Position numbers and translations under genes: made by a program. Shown piece by piece: positions 18,712 to 26,538 of a stretch of DNA of 64,000 nucleotides (positions within the stretch are counted from its first letter, which is position 1; every line of letters begins with the position of its first letter). The DNA lies in NCBI RefSeq assembly GCF_012524165.2, contig NZ_JABACJ020000004.1, forward strand, positions 62,001-126,000, given 5' to 3'. The DNA comes from Faecalicatena faecalis (GTDB taxonomy: Bacteria; Bacillota; Clostridia; Lachnospirales; Lachnospiraceae). The notes beneath the pieces were generated by a model. It had not been told where the DNA came from and did no database searches. It was given only the letters and a program-made list of their open reading frames with translations.

Positions 18712-19449
18712 ATGGGAAATTTATTGAAAATGGAACGATATCAGCTAACGCATAATTTGTTTTACTGGTGTGGTATCGCTGGGATTTTCTTCCTGGGTTT
18801 TTTGACTGCTGATACCTATGCTATGGAAGTGATGGGACCAACCGGGGGAGCGGCGGCTACACTTGCCGATTTTTTTAATGGGATGGTTTATGACTCTACT
18901 TTTCTTCTTATTATTGTTTCCAGCATTCTTTCTCTCATTTTGGGACAGGAGTTTTCCTGCCGGACAGTGGATTTGGAAGTAAGTGCTGGTCATTCCAGAA
19001 AAACAATTTTCATCAGTAAAGTAGCTGCGTATCTGACTGCCTTTAATTTTATGGCGCTGGTTTATCCTGTTGCCGGTTGTATCAGAGAATTTACACGCTT
19101 TGGGATTGCTGATTTTGGAGAGATCCTTTATCAAATAGTAAAAGCAGCTTTCTATTCAGTTCTGCTGAACAGTGCGGTTTTTCTCATGGCAGTCTTAATC
19201 TGCATTTGTCTGCGAAGTTCTGTGAAGGCGGTATCAGTGACTGCTATGATCACTTTTTTACTGAGTCTGTACCTAGGGTATGGAATGATGTTGAAACTGC
19301 CGGTTTCCTTTTTAGTTCTCTATCAGATCAGGGAGGCTGTCAGCACAACCATGTTTCTCCAGCCACTGCCAATTGCTATCGGTGTGATTTGGATAAGTAT
19401 ATTGACTTTTCTTTCCTGGATATGCTTTAGCAGATGTGAATTAAAGTAA
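18712..19449 (+). CDS. ABC-2 type permease (second of two)
   Basis: 245-residue six-helix protein, 12 bases after the first permease and preceded by GGAGGGGG. It has the corresponding motif GQEFSCRTVDLEVSAGHSR after its second helix, showing the two permeases are homologous and probably form a heterodimer. Helices lie near 18-36, 60-82, 100-125, 145-170, 175-195 and 215-238. Function inferred from its operon: peptide immunity or detoxification. Confidence 0.82.
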   Translation: MGNLLKMERYQLTHNLFYWCGIAGIFFLGFLTADTYAMEVMGPTGGAAATLADFFNGMVYDSTFLLIIVSSILSLILGQEFSCRTVDLEVSAGHSRKTIFISKVAAYLTAFNFMALVYPVAGCIREFTRFGIADFGEILYQIVKAAFYSVLLNSAVFLMAVLICICLRSSVKAVSVTAMITFLLSLYLGYGMMLKLPVSFLVLYQIREAVSTTMFLQPLPIAIGVIWISILTFLSWICFSRCELK

Positions 19450-19459
19450 ATGAAAGGGG

Positions 19460-20359
19460 GTGTCTGATATAGAGGCATTATTTTTAATAACGGGCGGGCT
19501 GTTCTTCCTGTTATTGTTCCGGCATATACGGCTCAAAAAGCAAATTCGCAGTCTTACGGAACAAGTGAATGAACTGTCGGAGAAAAGAACAGAAAAAATG
19601 TTAGACATCTCCTTGATCGATCAGGATTTAGAACAATTAGCCGGGACACTGAACAGATATAATGAAAGGCAGAGACAGGCAGTTGCAAGTGCCTTAGGGC
19701 ATGAAGAATACCTCAAAGAGTCGATTGCAAACATATCCCATGATCTGCGCACGCCCCTGACGGTCATACTAGGACACATGCAGCTCCTGAAAAAAGAAAA
19801 TTTAGAGGATGGGCAGGCACAGCGGGTAGAAATTGTCTTAGGGAAAGCCGAAAGAATGAAAGAACTATTGGAGAACTTTTATGACCTTTCAGTGCTTGAT
19901 GCAGAGCAGATTGTTCTACACATGGAAACTTTTAATCTCTCCAATTTACTCATCAATTTGATTACGGAAAATGCACCCGCTCTGGAAACTAAAAATCTTT
20001 CTCCACAAGTTGACCTGCCAGATTATTCTATATATATTAACTCGGATAAAGGCACGGTGGAGCGAATGATTCAAAATCTGCTCACCAATGCGATACGGTA
20101 CTCTTCTGGAATCATAAGAATCACTCTCTTTCAAAAAGAAAATGGAAAAGTCGTGTTTCGGATTGAAAATTCGGTTCATAACTTTTCAGAATTAAATCCT
20201 AACCGGCTTTTTGAGCGATTCTATACAGGGGATAAATCCAGACACAATGGGGGGACAGGACTGGGCCTTAACATTGTGAAAATACTGACGGATAAGCTGG
20301 GAGGAACGGTTTATGCTGATTTGAAAGCAGATATATTATCAATTACGCTGGAATTATGA
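19460..20359 (+). CDS. Sensor histidine kinase (GTG start)
   Basis: 299-residue kinase with a single N-terminal hydrophobic segment (residues about 4-20) and no obvious outer domain, so it probably senses within the membrane or through the ABC transporter. H-box NISHDLRTPLTV near residue 95, N-box NLLTNAIRYSS, and G-box GGTGLGLNIVKIL are clear. The start is weakly defined: GTG 19460 overlaps the GGGGG run that would be its ribosome site. A short N-terminus and the RR/ABC neighbours match intramembrane-sensing kinases of peptide-resistance operons. Confidence 0.85.
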   Translation: MSDIEALFLITGGLFFLLLFRHIRLKKQIRSLTEQVNELSEKRTEKMLDISLIDQDLEQLAGTLNRYNERQRQAVASALGHEEYLKESIANISHDLRTPLTVILGHMQLLKKENLEDGQAQRVEIVLGKAERMKELLENFYDLSVLDAEQIVLHMETFNLSNLLINLITENAPALETKNLSPQVDLPDYSIYINSDKGTVERMIQNLLTNAIRYSSGIIRITLFQKENGKVVFRIENSVHNFSELNPNRLFERFYTGDKSRHNGGTGLGLNIVKILTDKLGGTVYADLKADILSITLEL

Positions 20360-20561
20360 TGGAGGTCAAATTGCCTTATTGCACCTGCTGATGATAGACT
20401 GGCAATACTATGGTTTTGACCTTGCTTTTGCGACGGTTACAGAGTTCGACCGCAGGTGTCCATTTATTGTGGTAAAGCAGTTTTCGGTTGGATTTTAGTA
20501 TATTGCCAAAGGAAAGTTAAGATTTACAATAGAACACAATGTCTGGAAGGGAGGAATAAGA
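20360..20561 (+). other. Non-coding stretch with possible hairpin
   Basis: No convincing gene. GGTCAAA plus TTGCC (20364-20375) can pair with GGCAA (20401-20405) and TTTTGACC (20414-20421). A GGAGG at 20361-20365 and a 35-codon open frame from ATG 20391 exist, but the frame lacks a suitably spaced ribosome site, so I leave it uncalled. Confidence 0.4.
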
Positions 20562-20675
20562 ATGGGTAATATATGGGTATATATTTTAATCATTGTGCTT
20601 CTTTTAGGCGGAGGATGTTCATTGGCTGGTACTTGGTGGAGTAAAAAAAAGAAAGATAAGAAAGAAGAAAAATAA
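20562..20675 (+). CDS. Small single-span membrane protein, 37 aa
   Basis: A short gene with a strong ribosome site (AAGGGAGGAATAAG) directly before ATG 20562. The product has a hydrophobic helix (residues about 4-23, including LLLGGGCSLAG) and a lysine/glutamate-rich tail (SKKKKDKKEEK). The GGGC sequence resembles a lipobox but lies at the end of the helix, so lipidation is uncertain. It follows the peptide-immunity-like module by 200 bases and precedes a strong terminator. No family assigned; possible accessory or regulatory micropeptide. Confidence 0.6.
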   Translation: MGNIWVYILIIVLLLGGGCSLAGTWWSKKKKDKKEEK

Positions 20676-20704
20676 TTGGGTATTGTACATGTGTATGAAA
20701 GTAG

Positions 20705-20735
20705 TCCCAGGGGAGTAATCTCCTGGGATTTTTTT
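20705..20735 (+). terminator. Intrinsic terminator, copy 1 of a twin
   Basis: TCCCAGGGGA / TCTCCTGGGA stem (one G-U pair) with GTAA loop, followed by seven T residues. An almost identical terminator is at 22248-22280. Confidence 0.85.
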
Positions 20736-20766
20736 ATTGAGTCACAAATATTTGAGGGAGTGAACT

Positions 20767-20874
20767 ATGACGGACTTACATAGGCAAAGCTCTGCAGAAA
20801 GAGTTTTCGAGAAATATGGTGAATTGCTCTACAGAATTTATTCTGAATGTCTGAACGTATTACTTTGTAAGTAG
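20767..20874 (+). pseudogene. N-terminal fragment of an ECF sigma factor
   Basis: A 35-codon frame preceded by GAGGGAG. The peptide contains AERVFEKYGELLYRI, which looks like region 2.1 at the start of ECF sigma factors, but it ends after about 35 residues where the family continues for about 130 more. I see no continuation in other frames. An intact but different ECF sigma gene starts 130 bases later. Read as a deletion remnant rather than a functional micropeptide. Confidence 0.55.
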
Positions 20875-21005
20875 ATATGCGATGCTTGAAATTCTCTAGT
20901 AAATACAATAAACTTTTGGTTAGATAAAAATAGAAAAATTTTCTGATAAAATATTGTAACGTTTTTGGAACTTAATAGTTAATAGAGTGAGAGGGGGTGA
21001 GAGGC

Positions 21006-21503
21006 GTGGACTTTGAACAAATCTATAAATCTTATTTTCGAGATGTTTTTTTATATTTATGTAGCCTATCAGCGAATGAAGATATTGCCGAAGAAATGAC
21101 GCAAGAAACTTTTACAAAGGCACTAAAATCTATAGATACATTTGATGGAGCAAAGGATATTCGGGCGTGGTTATTTTCGATTGCAAGAAATACATATTAT
21201 ACATTCTGTAAACGGCAAAAAATTTATGCAGATGAAGAGATCTCCGAAAATGTTGCAGATGTGCAAATTGATTTTGCAGAGCAGTTTGTAGAGGAAGAAA
21301 ACGCTTTTCTCATTCACCAGTTTCTTCATGACATGAACGAGCCATATAAAGAAGTGTTTAGTTTACGGGTATTTGGAGAATTGCCATTTGAGAAAATTGG
21401 AATATTGTTTGGGAAAAGCCCCAGTTGGGCAAGAGTAACTTTTTATAGAGCTAAAAAACAAATATTAGAATATATGGAGGCGATAGAGCATGAAAAAAAT
21501 TAG
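21006..21503 (+). CDS. ECF-family RNA polymerase sigma factor
   Basis: About 165 residues. Region 2 includes NEDIAEEMTQETFTKALKSIDTF and DIRAWLFSIARNTYY; region 4 includes PYKEVFSLRVFGELPFEKIGILFGKSPSWARVTFYRAKKQI, a clear helix-turn-helix (quoted here in pieces of the same domain). GAGGGGG at 20991-20997 suits GTG 21006 (8-base spacing) better than GTG 20997. It overlaps the anti-sigma gene by 14 bases. AT-rich relative to its upstream neighbours. Predicted to direct an envelope-stress regulon. Confidence 0.88.
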   Translation: MDFEQIYKSYFRDVFLYLCSLSANEDIAEEMTQETFTKALKSIDTFDGAKDIRAWLFSIARNTYYTFCKRQKIYADEEISENVADVQIDFAEQFVEEENAFLIHQFLHDMNEPYKEVFSLRVFGELPFEKIGILFGKSPSWARVTFYRAKKQILEYMEAIEHEKN

Positions 21504-22137
21504 TTGTGATATTATTAAAGATGTGCTTCCTCTTTACTTAGATGGTGTTGTGAGTAATGATACGAAAGAAATGGTAGAGGAACATTTAAGTTATTGTGGT
21601 TCTTGTAGAAATGAGGCGAAAATCTTGAAACAAGATATTATTTTACCGTCAAATAGAAATATCCAGCTTTCAGAAGCAAGGGTATTCAAAAAACTGAAAT
21701 CGCATTTGCGGAAAAAGAATACAATTATTTTGATAAGTACTATAATTGCTACCATTCTTATAGCTGTTGGTTTACATTCTTATGCGATTTTAACGAAAAC
21801 CTGTATTCCATATGGTAATGATATAATCAGTATTGATGAAGTAGACGGAAAACTTTATGCTACCTATCAAGATGAAAATTTAGCAGGGACAGTATCTCTT
21901 GCCCCGTCCAAAACAAAAATAAATGGAAGCGAAAAAAACATAACAGTATTCTATTATTATGAAACACCGTGGTCAAAATACATTCAACCAATTCTTAAAA
22001 AAGATGATTATAAAAATACCTTTTGTTTAGGGGACAAAGAAGAGATTGATCAGATATATTATGGTGAGTTTGAGTTGGAAGGCTTGGCGGACTATGCAGC
22101 TATTGTTGAAAATTCGGAGTTGATTTGGGGTGATTGA
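21490..22137 (+). CDS. Anti-sigma factor with zinc-finger N-terminus
   Basis: 215-residue membrane protein coupled to the sigma gene. The N-terminal zf-HC2 motif is HLSYCGSC (His-x3-Cys-x2-Cys) near residues 32-39, the anti-sigma zinc-binding signature. One transmembrane helix lies near residues 78-100 (IILISTIIATILIAVGL). The remaining 115 residues would be outside the cell and are not recognised. It should hold the sigma factor until an envelope signal triggers release, as in RsiW-type systems. Confidence 0.85.
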   Translation: MKKISCDIIKDVLPLYLDGVVSNDTKEMVEEHLSYCGSCRNEAKILKQDIILPSNRNIQLSEARVFKKLKSHLRKKNTIILISTIIATILIAVGLHSYAILTKTCIPYGNDIISIDEVDGKLYATYQDENLAGTVSLAPSKTKINGSEKNITVFYYYETPWSKYIQPILKKDDYKNTFCLGDKEEIDQIYYGEFELEGLADYAAIVENSELIWGD

Positions 22138-22142
22138 TATAA

Positions 22143-22262
22143 GTTATCCAGTGCTTTATCCGCAGTTTGAGTAAAAAGTGGGAGCCGGATCTGCGGCATC
22201 CGAAGTACATCCATACAGTCCGAGATGTCGGATACAAATTTGAAGCAATCCCAGGGGAATAA
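22143..22262 (+). pseudogene. C-terminal fragment of an OmpR-family response regulator
   Basis: The frame 22143-22262 encodes FIRSLSKKWEPDLRHPKY followed by IHTVRDVGYKFE, the last helix and wing of an OmpR-type output domain. No start codon or receiver precedes it; the anti-sigma gene ends 5 bases upstream. The stop codon lies inside a terminator hairpin. It is the residue of a deleted two-component gene. Confidence 0.8.
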
Positions 22263-22283
22263 TCTCCTGGGATTTTTTATAAG
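22248..22283 (+). terminator. Intrinsic terminator, copy 2 of a twin
   Basis: Nearly the same hairpin as 20705-20735 (ATAA instead of GTAA loop region), followed by TTTTTTA. It overlaps the last codons of the response-regulator fragment and now probably terminates the sigma/anti-sigma transcript. Confidence 0.85.
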
Positions 22284-22344
22284 AGAGGGAATGTCGAGAA
22301 TTTTTCAATTTTTGCTTTATTTTCTTTCATTCAACATCTTTGTA

Positions 22345-22418
22345 AAGAAAACTTGGTAATAGTATTGATAAGAAAACTTGGTAATGATATACTATGAGTG
22401 ACAAGAAAACTTTGCACA
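22345..22418 (+). promoter_or_regulatory. Promoter with repeated AAGAAAACTTGGTAAT boxes
   Basis: TTGATA (22365-22370) and TATACT (22388-22393) with a 17-base spacer form a strong promoter. AAGAAAACTTGGTAAT occurs perfectly at 22345-22360 and 22370-22385 (25-base period) with a degenerate third copy starting at 22403. One box fills the spacer. Autoregulation by the XRE protein encoded downstream is the likely reading. Confidence 0.65.
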
Positions 22419-22436
22419 AAGGGGAAAATACTATTA

Positions 22437-22751
22437 ATGAAAAAAGAAGAAATTTTAGCTAGAAGTAAAAAAGAGAATATTTATGGGGATGAACGGGAAA
22501 AGGTGATTCGCACGAAACGAGATGCCTTCTCTCTATGGGGGCTTATTGTTTTAGGTCTGATTATAATGGTTATTAAACTATTTCGTGCAGAGTCTCCTGC
22601 AGATATAATATCTATCTTATTTTGTACAGCAGGCCTTGCATTTACTTATGAGGGGCTTAAACTAAAAAAGAAATTGACTGCAATTAGCGGTATTGTGTTT
22701 TTATTATTAGCAGGTTACTATTTTTATAGGTTTTGTGGGAGATTGTTCTAA
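22437..22751 (+). CDS. DUF6442-like small membrane protein
   Basis: About 104 residues. The charged N-terminus (KKEEILARSKKENIYGDERE) is typical of DUF6442 proteins, followed by hydrophobic segments near residues 35-50, 58-75 and 82-100. ATG 22437 is preferred to GTG 22398, which falls inside the third repeat box. The stop codon overlaps the XRE start (TAATG), and such proteins are commonly paired with XRE regulators. Biochemical role unknown. Confidence 0.75.
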   Translation: MKKEEILARSKKENIYGDEREKVIRTKRDAFSLWGLIVLGLIIMVIKLFRAESPADIISILFCTAGLAFTYEGLKLKKKLTAISGIVFLLLAGYYFYRFCGRLF

Positions 22752-22963
22752 TGAATGATAAATTGATCTTAAAAAATAATTTAAAAGAAGCTAGAACAGA
22801 AAATAAACTTTCACAGTCAGCATTAGCAGAAATGGTCGGAGTATCTCGTAATACGATTAGTTCCATTGAAACTGGGCAATTTAGTCCTACGGCTAAATTG
22901 GCATTGATTTTATGCATAGCACTTGATAAAAAATTTGAAGAGCTATTTTATTTTGATGAATGA
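22751..22963 (+). CDS. XRE-family (Cro/CI-like) transcriptional regulator
   Basis: 70-residue stand-alone helix-turn-helix protein: LKEARTENKLSQSALAEMV, then SRNTISSIETGQFSPT as recognition helix. Ends LDKKFEELFYFDE, the common tail of this small family. ATG 22751 shares a base with the stop of the upstream membrane protein, showing coupling; an in-frame GTG at 22733 is less likely. Probably binds the repeated boxes of its operon promoter. Confidence 0.88.
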   Translation: MNDKLILKNNLKEARTENKLSQSALAEMVGVSRNTISSIETGQFSPTAKLALILCIALDKKFEELFYFDE

Positions 22964-23038
22964 TTTCACAAAGACACTATAAATTCCGGTTTGACGAACT
23001 GGAAAATATGAATTTGAAGAATGGGAAAGGAACACAAA

Positions 23039-23551
23039 ATGATAGTTTTAATTACTGGTGCTTCTCACACAGGCAAGACAGTTCTTGCTCAGAAGCTTCT
23101 TGAAAGATATAAATATCCCTATTTATCAATAGACCATTTGAAAATGGGCTTAATTCGTAGCGGCTATACCAAACTTACACCTGAAGATGATAATAAGCTC
23201 ACAGAGTATCTGTGGCCTGTTGTTCGTGAAATAATTAAAACTGCCATAGAGAATAAGCAAAATCTTATTATTGAAGGGTGTTATATCCCTTTTGATTGGG
23301 AAAAAGACTTTGCAAAAGAATACCGTGATAACATTAGATATTTTTGTCTTGTAATGAGTGAAAATTATATTAAAAATCATTTCGACAATATCAAGAAGTA
23401 TGCAAATGCTGTAGAAAATCGCTTAGACGATGAATGGTGTACTATGGAAAGCGTTTTAGAAGATAATGCACAGTTTTTGGAACTTGCAAAAAGGTTCAAT
23501 GTTAATTATATTTTTATTGATGGTAAGTACGATGTAGAGATTGATTTGTAG
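23039..23551 (+). CDS. P-loop kinase-like NTPase
   Basis: 170-residue protein beginning MIVLITGASHTGKTVLAQ, with Walker A GASHTGKT at about residues 7-14 and an IIEGCYIPFDW segment near 77-87 like the base-binding strand of small-molecule kinases. The fold resembles 2-phosphoglycerate kinase or chloramphenicol phosphotransferase-like AAA proteins; substrate unknown. AAAGGA at 23026-23031 supports ATG 23039. Low-GC coding like the sigma region, so possibly part of the same acquired segment. Confidence 0.7.
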   Translation: MIVLITGASHTGKTVLAQKLLERYKYPYLSIDHLKMGLIRSGYTKLTPEDDNKLTEYLWPVVREIIKTAIENKQNLIIEGCYIPFDWEKDFAKEYRDNIRYFCLVMSENYIKNHFDNIKKYANAVENRLDDEWCTMESVLEDNAQFLELAKRFNVNYIFIDGKYDVEIDL

Positions 23552-23607
23552 TGAAAAATTCCAGTTGTTGGGGCTCAAAGATTTGAGATTGTAATTGAGG
23601 TGACGAT

Positions 23608-24327
23608 ATGCTTAGGATAGCAATCTGTGATGATGAACAGGAAATGACCACACAGGTTAAAAGACTGACAGCACTATACTTCCGGACCCATTGCAAAGAG
23701 ACCGATATAGTCTGCTATCAGTTGAGTGAAAATCTGCTATATGATTTAACGGATGGGATATTTTTCGATTTGCTCTTGCTTGATATTGAAATGCCCGGAG
23801 TGAATGGAATGGATTTGGCTGAAACCATTCAAAACAAGATACCAGGGGCAAAGATTATATTCATAACCTCTCATTTGGAATATGCCATAACTGCCTATGA
23901 ATTTTCAGTTTTCAGATATATTCCTAAAAGTATGATGGAAGAAAAATTGCCGTTAGCGTTAGAGGACTATTTTAAATTGTACAGCCTGGAGCGGAACGAT
24001 TACTATACTGTAAAGGTGAAAAATTACGTGAGGCAGATTCCATACAGAGACATCTTGTATATTCTGAAGGATGGGAAATATGCAGTTCTATATCTGGCAA
24101 ATGACGAAACCATAGCGGTACGCAGGTCTTTGAATCAGATATATGATGAGATGAAAAAAGAATATCTCTATTTTGCCGACAGGGGCTGTATTATAAATCT
24201 GGCCAATGTAGTCGGAATGGATGATACGGGTATTCTGTTTCAGAATAACAGATCTGTTTGTATCAGCAAAGCGGGGAGCAGTGGGTTTAAAAACGCAATG
24301 CTTGAATTTTGGGAGGGACTGTTATGA
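23608..24327 (+). CDS. LytTR-family response regulator (AgrA-like)
   Basis: 239 residues. The receiver starts MLRIAICDDEQEM, with acceptor Asp in LLLDIEMPGVNG near residue 55. The C-terminal LytTR domain (about 135-235) includes NYVRQIPYRDILYILKDGKY and FADRGCIINLANV. The stop codon overlaps the start of an AgrC-like kinase (ATGA). Regulators of this family usually respond to peptides and control bacteriocin or virulence genes; here an ABC transporter lies downstream. Confidence 0.9.
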   Translation: MLRIAICDDEQEMTTQVKRLTALYFRTHCKETDIVCYQLSENLLYDLTDGIFFDLLLLDIEMPGVNGMDLAETIQNKIPGAKIIFITSHLEYAITAYEFSVFRYIPKSMMEEKLPLALEDYFKLYSLERNDYYTVKVKNYVRQIPYRDILYILKDGKYAVLYLANDETIAVRRSLNQIYDEMKKEYLYFADRGCIINLANVVGMDDTGILFQNNRSVCISKAGSSGFKNAMLEFWEGLL

Positions 24328-25652
24328 CAGCGGTTCAGATTCTGTGCGAATGGCTTGCGACCATGATTGAAACCATGCTGTATTTTTGCATCGTACATGC
24401 GGCCGCGCAGCCAAGATATCAACGTAAGAAACAGGTGGGATTGACACTGCTTGTCTGCCTGGCGATTGTAACAGGAGTCCTTTTGCTGAACATGGTCAGT
24501 ATTACATTGAGCCTTCCGACGATTGTGTATGCAGTTTTTTCCCTTTCCTGTGGGGGCGCCATTTTATTTAAGGGGAAGTTTCGGGAATTTGTATTTATTT
24601 CCATCTGTTTTACTACAGGGCTGAATATTCTGGAGGGAACCATCCTGTTTGTCCTTAAGAATATAGGATTTCAGGATGCGGTGTATAAAATGCTGCATGG
24701 ATTCAGCGATACAAGAATCTGTATCATAGCTGGAATGAAAGCAGCAGAAATTCTAGTTACTGTTGGGGGATGCCGCCTGTTGAAAACGGTAAAGCTGCGT
24801 TTGAAAGTATCTTATGCAGCCCTGCTCAGTTCCTCTTTCCTTTTCTTTATAGTCCTTTACTGGGCAAACCAGATGGTTTTTCCGTTAGGATTAAAGTCTT
24901 ATCAGGCAATTTTAGGGGTGTGCTGTGCTTTTATAGTCTGTTCCGGATATTTTTATATGAGGATGCGTGACATAAGGAAAGAGAAGGATGATACAGTTCT
25001 TCAAAATCAGATTTTGGAAAAAAACTACCGGACAGCGGAGGAAGCGTATGAAACAAATGCACAATTATACCATGATATGCGCAACCATTTCTCTTTGCTG
25101 CAGGGGTATCTGGCAGAGGGCAAGGTTGCAGAGGCACAGGATTATCTGAGAAAAATCAACAATGCCAGTACAGCCTATGTTCAGAAACGGTGGACAGGCA
25201 TAGATACGGTAGATTATATATTGGGGCAGAAAATTGCAGCTGCCCAAAAAGAAGGGATTCATACAGAGATACATGCGGAATATCCGAAAGACTGCAGCAT
25301 TGATCCCGTGGATTTATGTACCATTCTTACCAATCTTATGGATAATGCGATAGAATCCTGTATGAAGCAGCCCCAGGGGGCCAAACGGGAGCTGAAGGTT
25401 ACGATACGGCGGATTAACCAGTTTATTATCATCAAAATTACAAATACCAGCAGCCATGAGCCGGTTATAAAAGATGGTATGCTTGTGACGTCAAAAAAAG
25501 ACAGCAAGTATCATGGATGGGGAATGAAAAGCGTCAAAGCAGCGGCAGAAAAATATCATGGAACCATGAAGTATGAATATCAGAATTCCTGTTTCAGCGT
25601 GGGAGTCATGCTTTTTTATCAACAACTCAGGGACAGTTTTCCAGTGTTTTAA
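24324..25652 (+). CDS. AgrC-like sensor histidine kinase (GHKL)
   Basis: About 442 residues. The N-terminal half has roughly six membrane helices (residues about 5-210), as in AgrC-type peptide receptors. The cytoplasmic part has the dimerisation/phosphorylation segment YHDMRNHFSLLQGYL and a GHKL ATPase domain with NLMDNAIESC as N-box and GWGMKSVKAAAEKYHG as G-box. GGGAGG at 24311-24316 supports ATG 24324. No agrB/agrD-like genes are visible, so the signal is not obviously self-made. Confidence 0.9.
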   Translation: MTAVQILCEWLATMIETMLYFCIVHAAAQPRYQRKKQVGLTLLVCLAIVTGVLLLNMVSITLSLPTIVYAVFSLSCGGAILFKGKFREFVFISICFTTGLNILEGTILFVLKNIGFQDAVYKMLHGFSDTRICIIAGMKAAEILVTVGGCRLLKTVKLRLKVSYAALLSSSFLFFIVLYWANQMVFPLGLKSYQAILGVCCAFIVCSGYFYMRMRDIRKEKDDTVLQNQILEKNYRTAEEAYETNAQLYHDMRNHFSLLQGYLAEGKVAEAQDYLRKINNASTAYVQKRWTGIDTVDYILGQKIAAAQKEGIHTEIHAEYPKDCSIDPVDLCTILTNLMDNAIESCMKQPQGAKRELKVTIRRINQFIIIKITNTSSHEPVIKDGMLVTSKKDSKYHGWGMKSVKAAAEKYHGTMKYEYQNSCFSVGVMLFYQQLRDSFPVF

Positions 25653-25695
25653 GGACAGTTTGGAGGGCTGTTCTTTTTTTTGTTAGAATCAGGAA

Positions 25696-25797
25696 GTGGA
25701 AAGGGGGAACGCAAGGCTGTGGAAATTAATCATTCCAATCCTGATTTTGATATTGCTGGCGGTTGCGGCAGTTATTATCTATATAAAGGACAAGTAG
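25696..25797 (+). CDS. Small membrane peptide between kinase and ABC genes, 33 aa
   Basis: Short frame from GTG 25696 to TAG 25795-25797. It encodes a basic N-terminus, then the helix LWKLIIPILILILLAVAAV and a charged end (YIKDK). The stop codon overlaps AGGAGG, the ribosome site of the ATPase gene, as in coupled operons. The start is uncertain: GTG 25696 has only a close AGGA, whereas the better AAGGGGG at about 25700 would serve a CTG at 25717 (26 residues). No family recognised. Confidence 0.5.
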   Translation: MERGNARLWKLIIPILILILLAVAAVIIYIKDK

Positions 25798-25811
25798 GAG
25801 GAAATGACGAA

Positions 25812-26525
25812 ATGAATCAGGAAGTGTTATTAGATATCAGACATTTACAGAAAGGTTATAAAAATTTCCCAGTTCTGAAAGATGTGACATTTCAATGCAG
25901 AAAGGGCAGAATCCTGGGGCTAATTGGAAAAAACGGAGCAGGAAAGACTACGCTGATGAAATCTGTTCTGGGATTGAATACCAATTACCAGGGGACGATC
26001 CTGTTTGACGGAAAAAAGTTGAACCCTTCGGATGGAAATATGAAAGCGAGAATGGGTTCTTTAGTGGATGTGGTTTTTTATGAGGATATGACAGCCTGGC
26101 AGAATATGAAAGTGGCTGTGATGCTGACCGATTCTGTTCCATTATCAGAACAAAAAAGCCGGATTGAGGAGCTGCTGTCTTTCGTAGGACTTACGGAGGC
26201 AAAGAATAAATGTGTGAGGAATTTTTCCTTTGGCATGAAGCAAAGGCTGGCTCTTGCACAGTCGCTGCTCACCAGGCCGGAGATATTGATTTTGGATGAA
26301 CCGTTTGTAGGCCTGGACCCGATTGGCATCGAAGAGGTCAAGGATTTACTGCGCAGTCTGTGCAGGGAAAATCAGACTGCAATTATCTTTTCCAGTCATC
26401 AGCTTACCGAGGTCTGTGACCTGGCAGATGATATTGCGGTATTGAACGATGGGGTAATCAAGTATGCTGACACCTATATGAACCTGAAAAAAAGCGGTGC
26501 ATCATTGATAGAGTTAATGCGATAG
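25812..26525 (+). CDS. ABC transporter ATP-binding protein
   Basis: 237-residue ATPase. Walker A GKNGAGKTT, signature FSFGMKQR, Walker B ILILDEPF, NGLDP-type follow-up (VGLDPIG) and switch SSHQL are visible. AGGAGG at 25796-25801 favours ATG 25812; upstream in-frame codons overlap the small membrane peptide read in another frame. It precedes an ABC-2 permease and follows the LytTR two-component genes, suggesting a peptide-regulated exporter or immunity transporter. Confidence 0.9.
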   Translation: MNQEVLLDIRHLQKGYKNFPVLKDVTFQCRKGRILGLIGKNGAGKTTLMKSVLGLNTNYQGTILFDGKKLNPSDGNMKARMGSLVDVVFYEDMTAWQNMKVAVMLTDSVPLSEQKSRIEELLSFVGLTEAKNKCVRNFSFGMKQRLALAQSLLTRPEILILDEPFVGLDPIGIEEVKDLLRSLCRENQTAIIFSSHQLTEVCDLADDIAVLNDGVIKYADTYMNLKKSGASLIELMR

Positions 26526-26538
26526 GAGGAGAAATGGA

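Noticed and set aside
20391..20498. 35-codon frame (MIDWQYYGFDLAF...) after the kinase gene
   Set aside because: No suitably spaced ribosome site and no recognisable feature; left as non-coding.
20955..20985. ECF-type autoregulated promoter (TGTAAC at 20955-20960)
   Set aside because: No matching -10 of ECF type at the right distance, so too weak to call.
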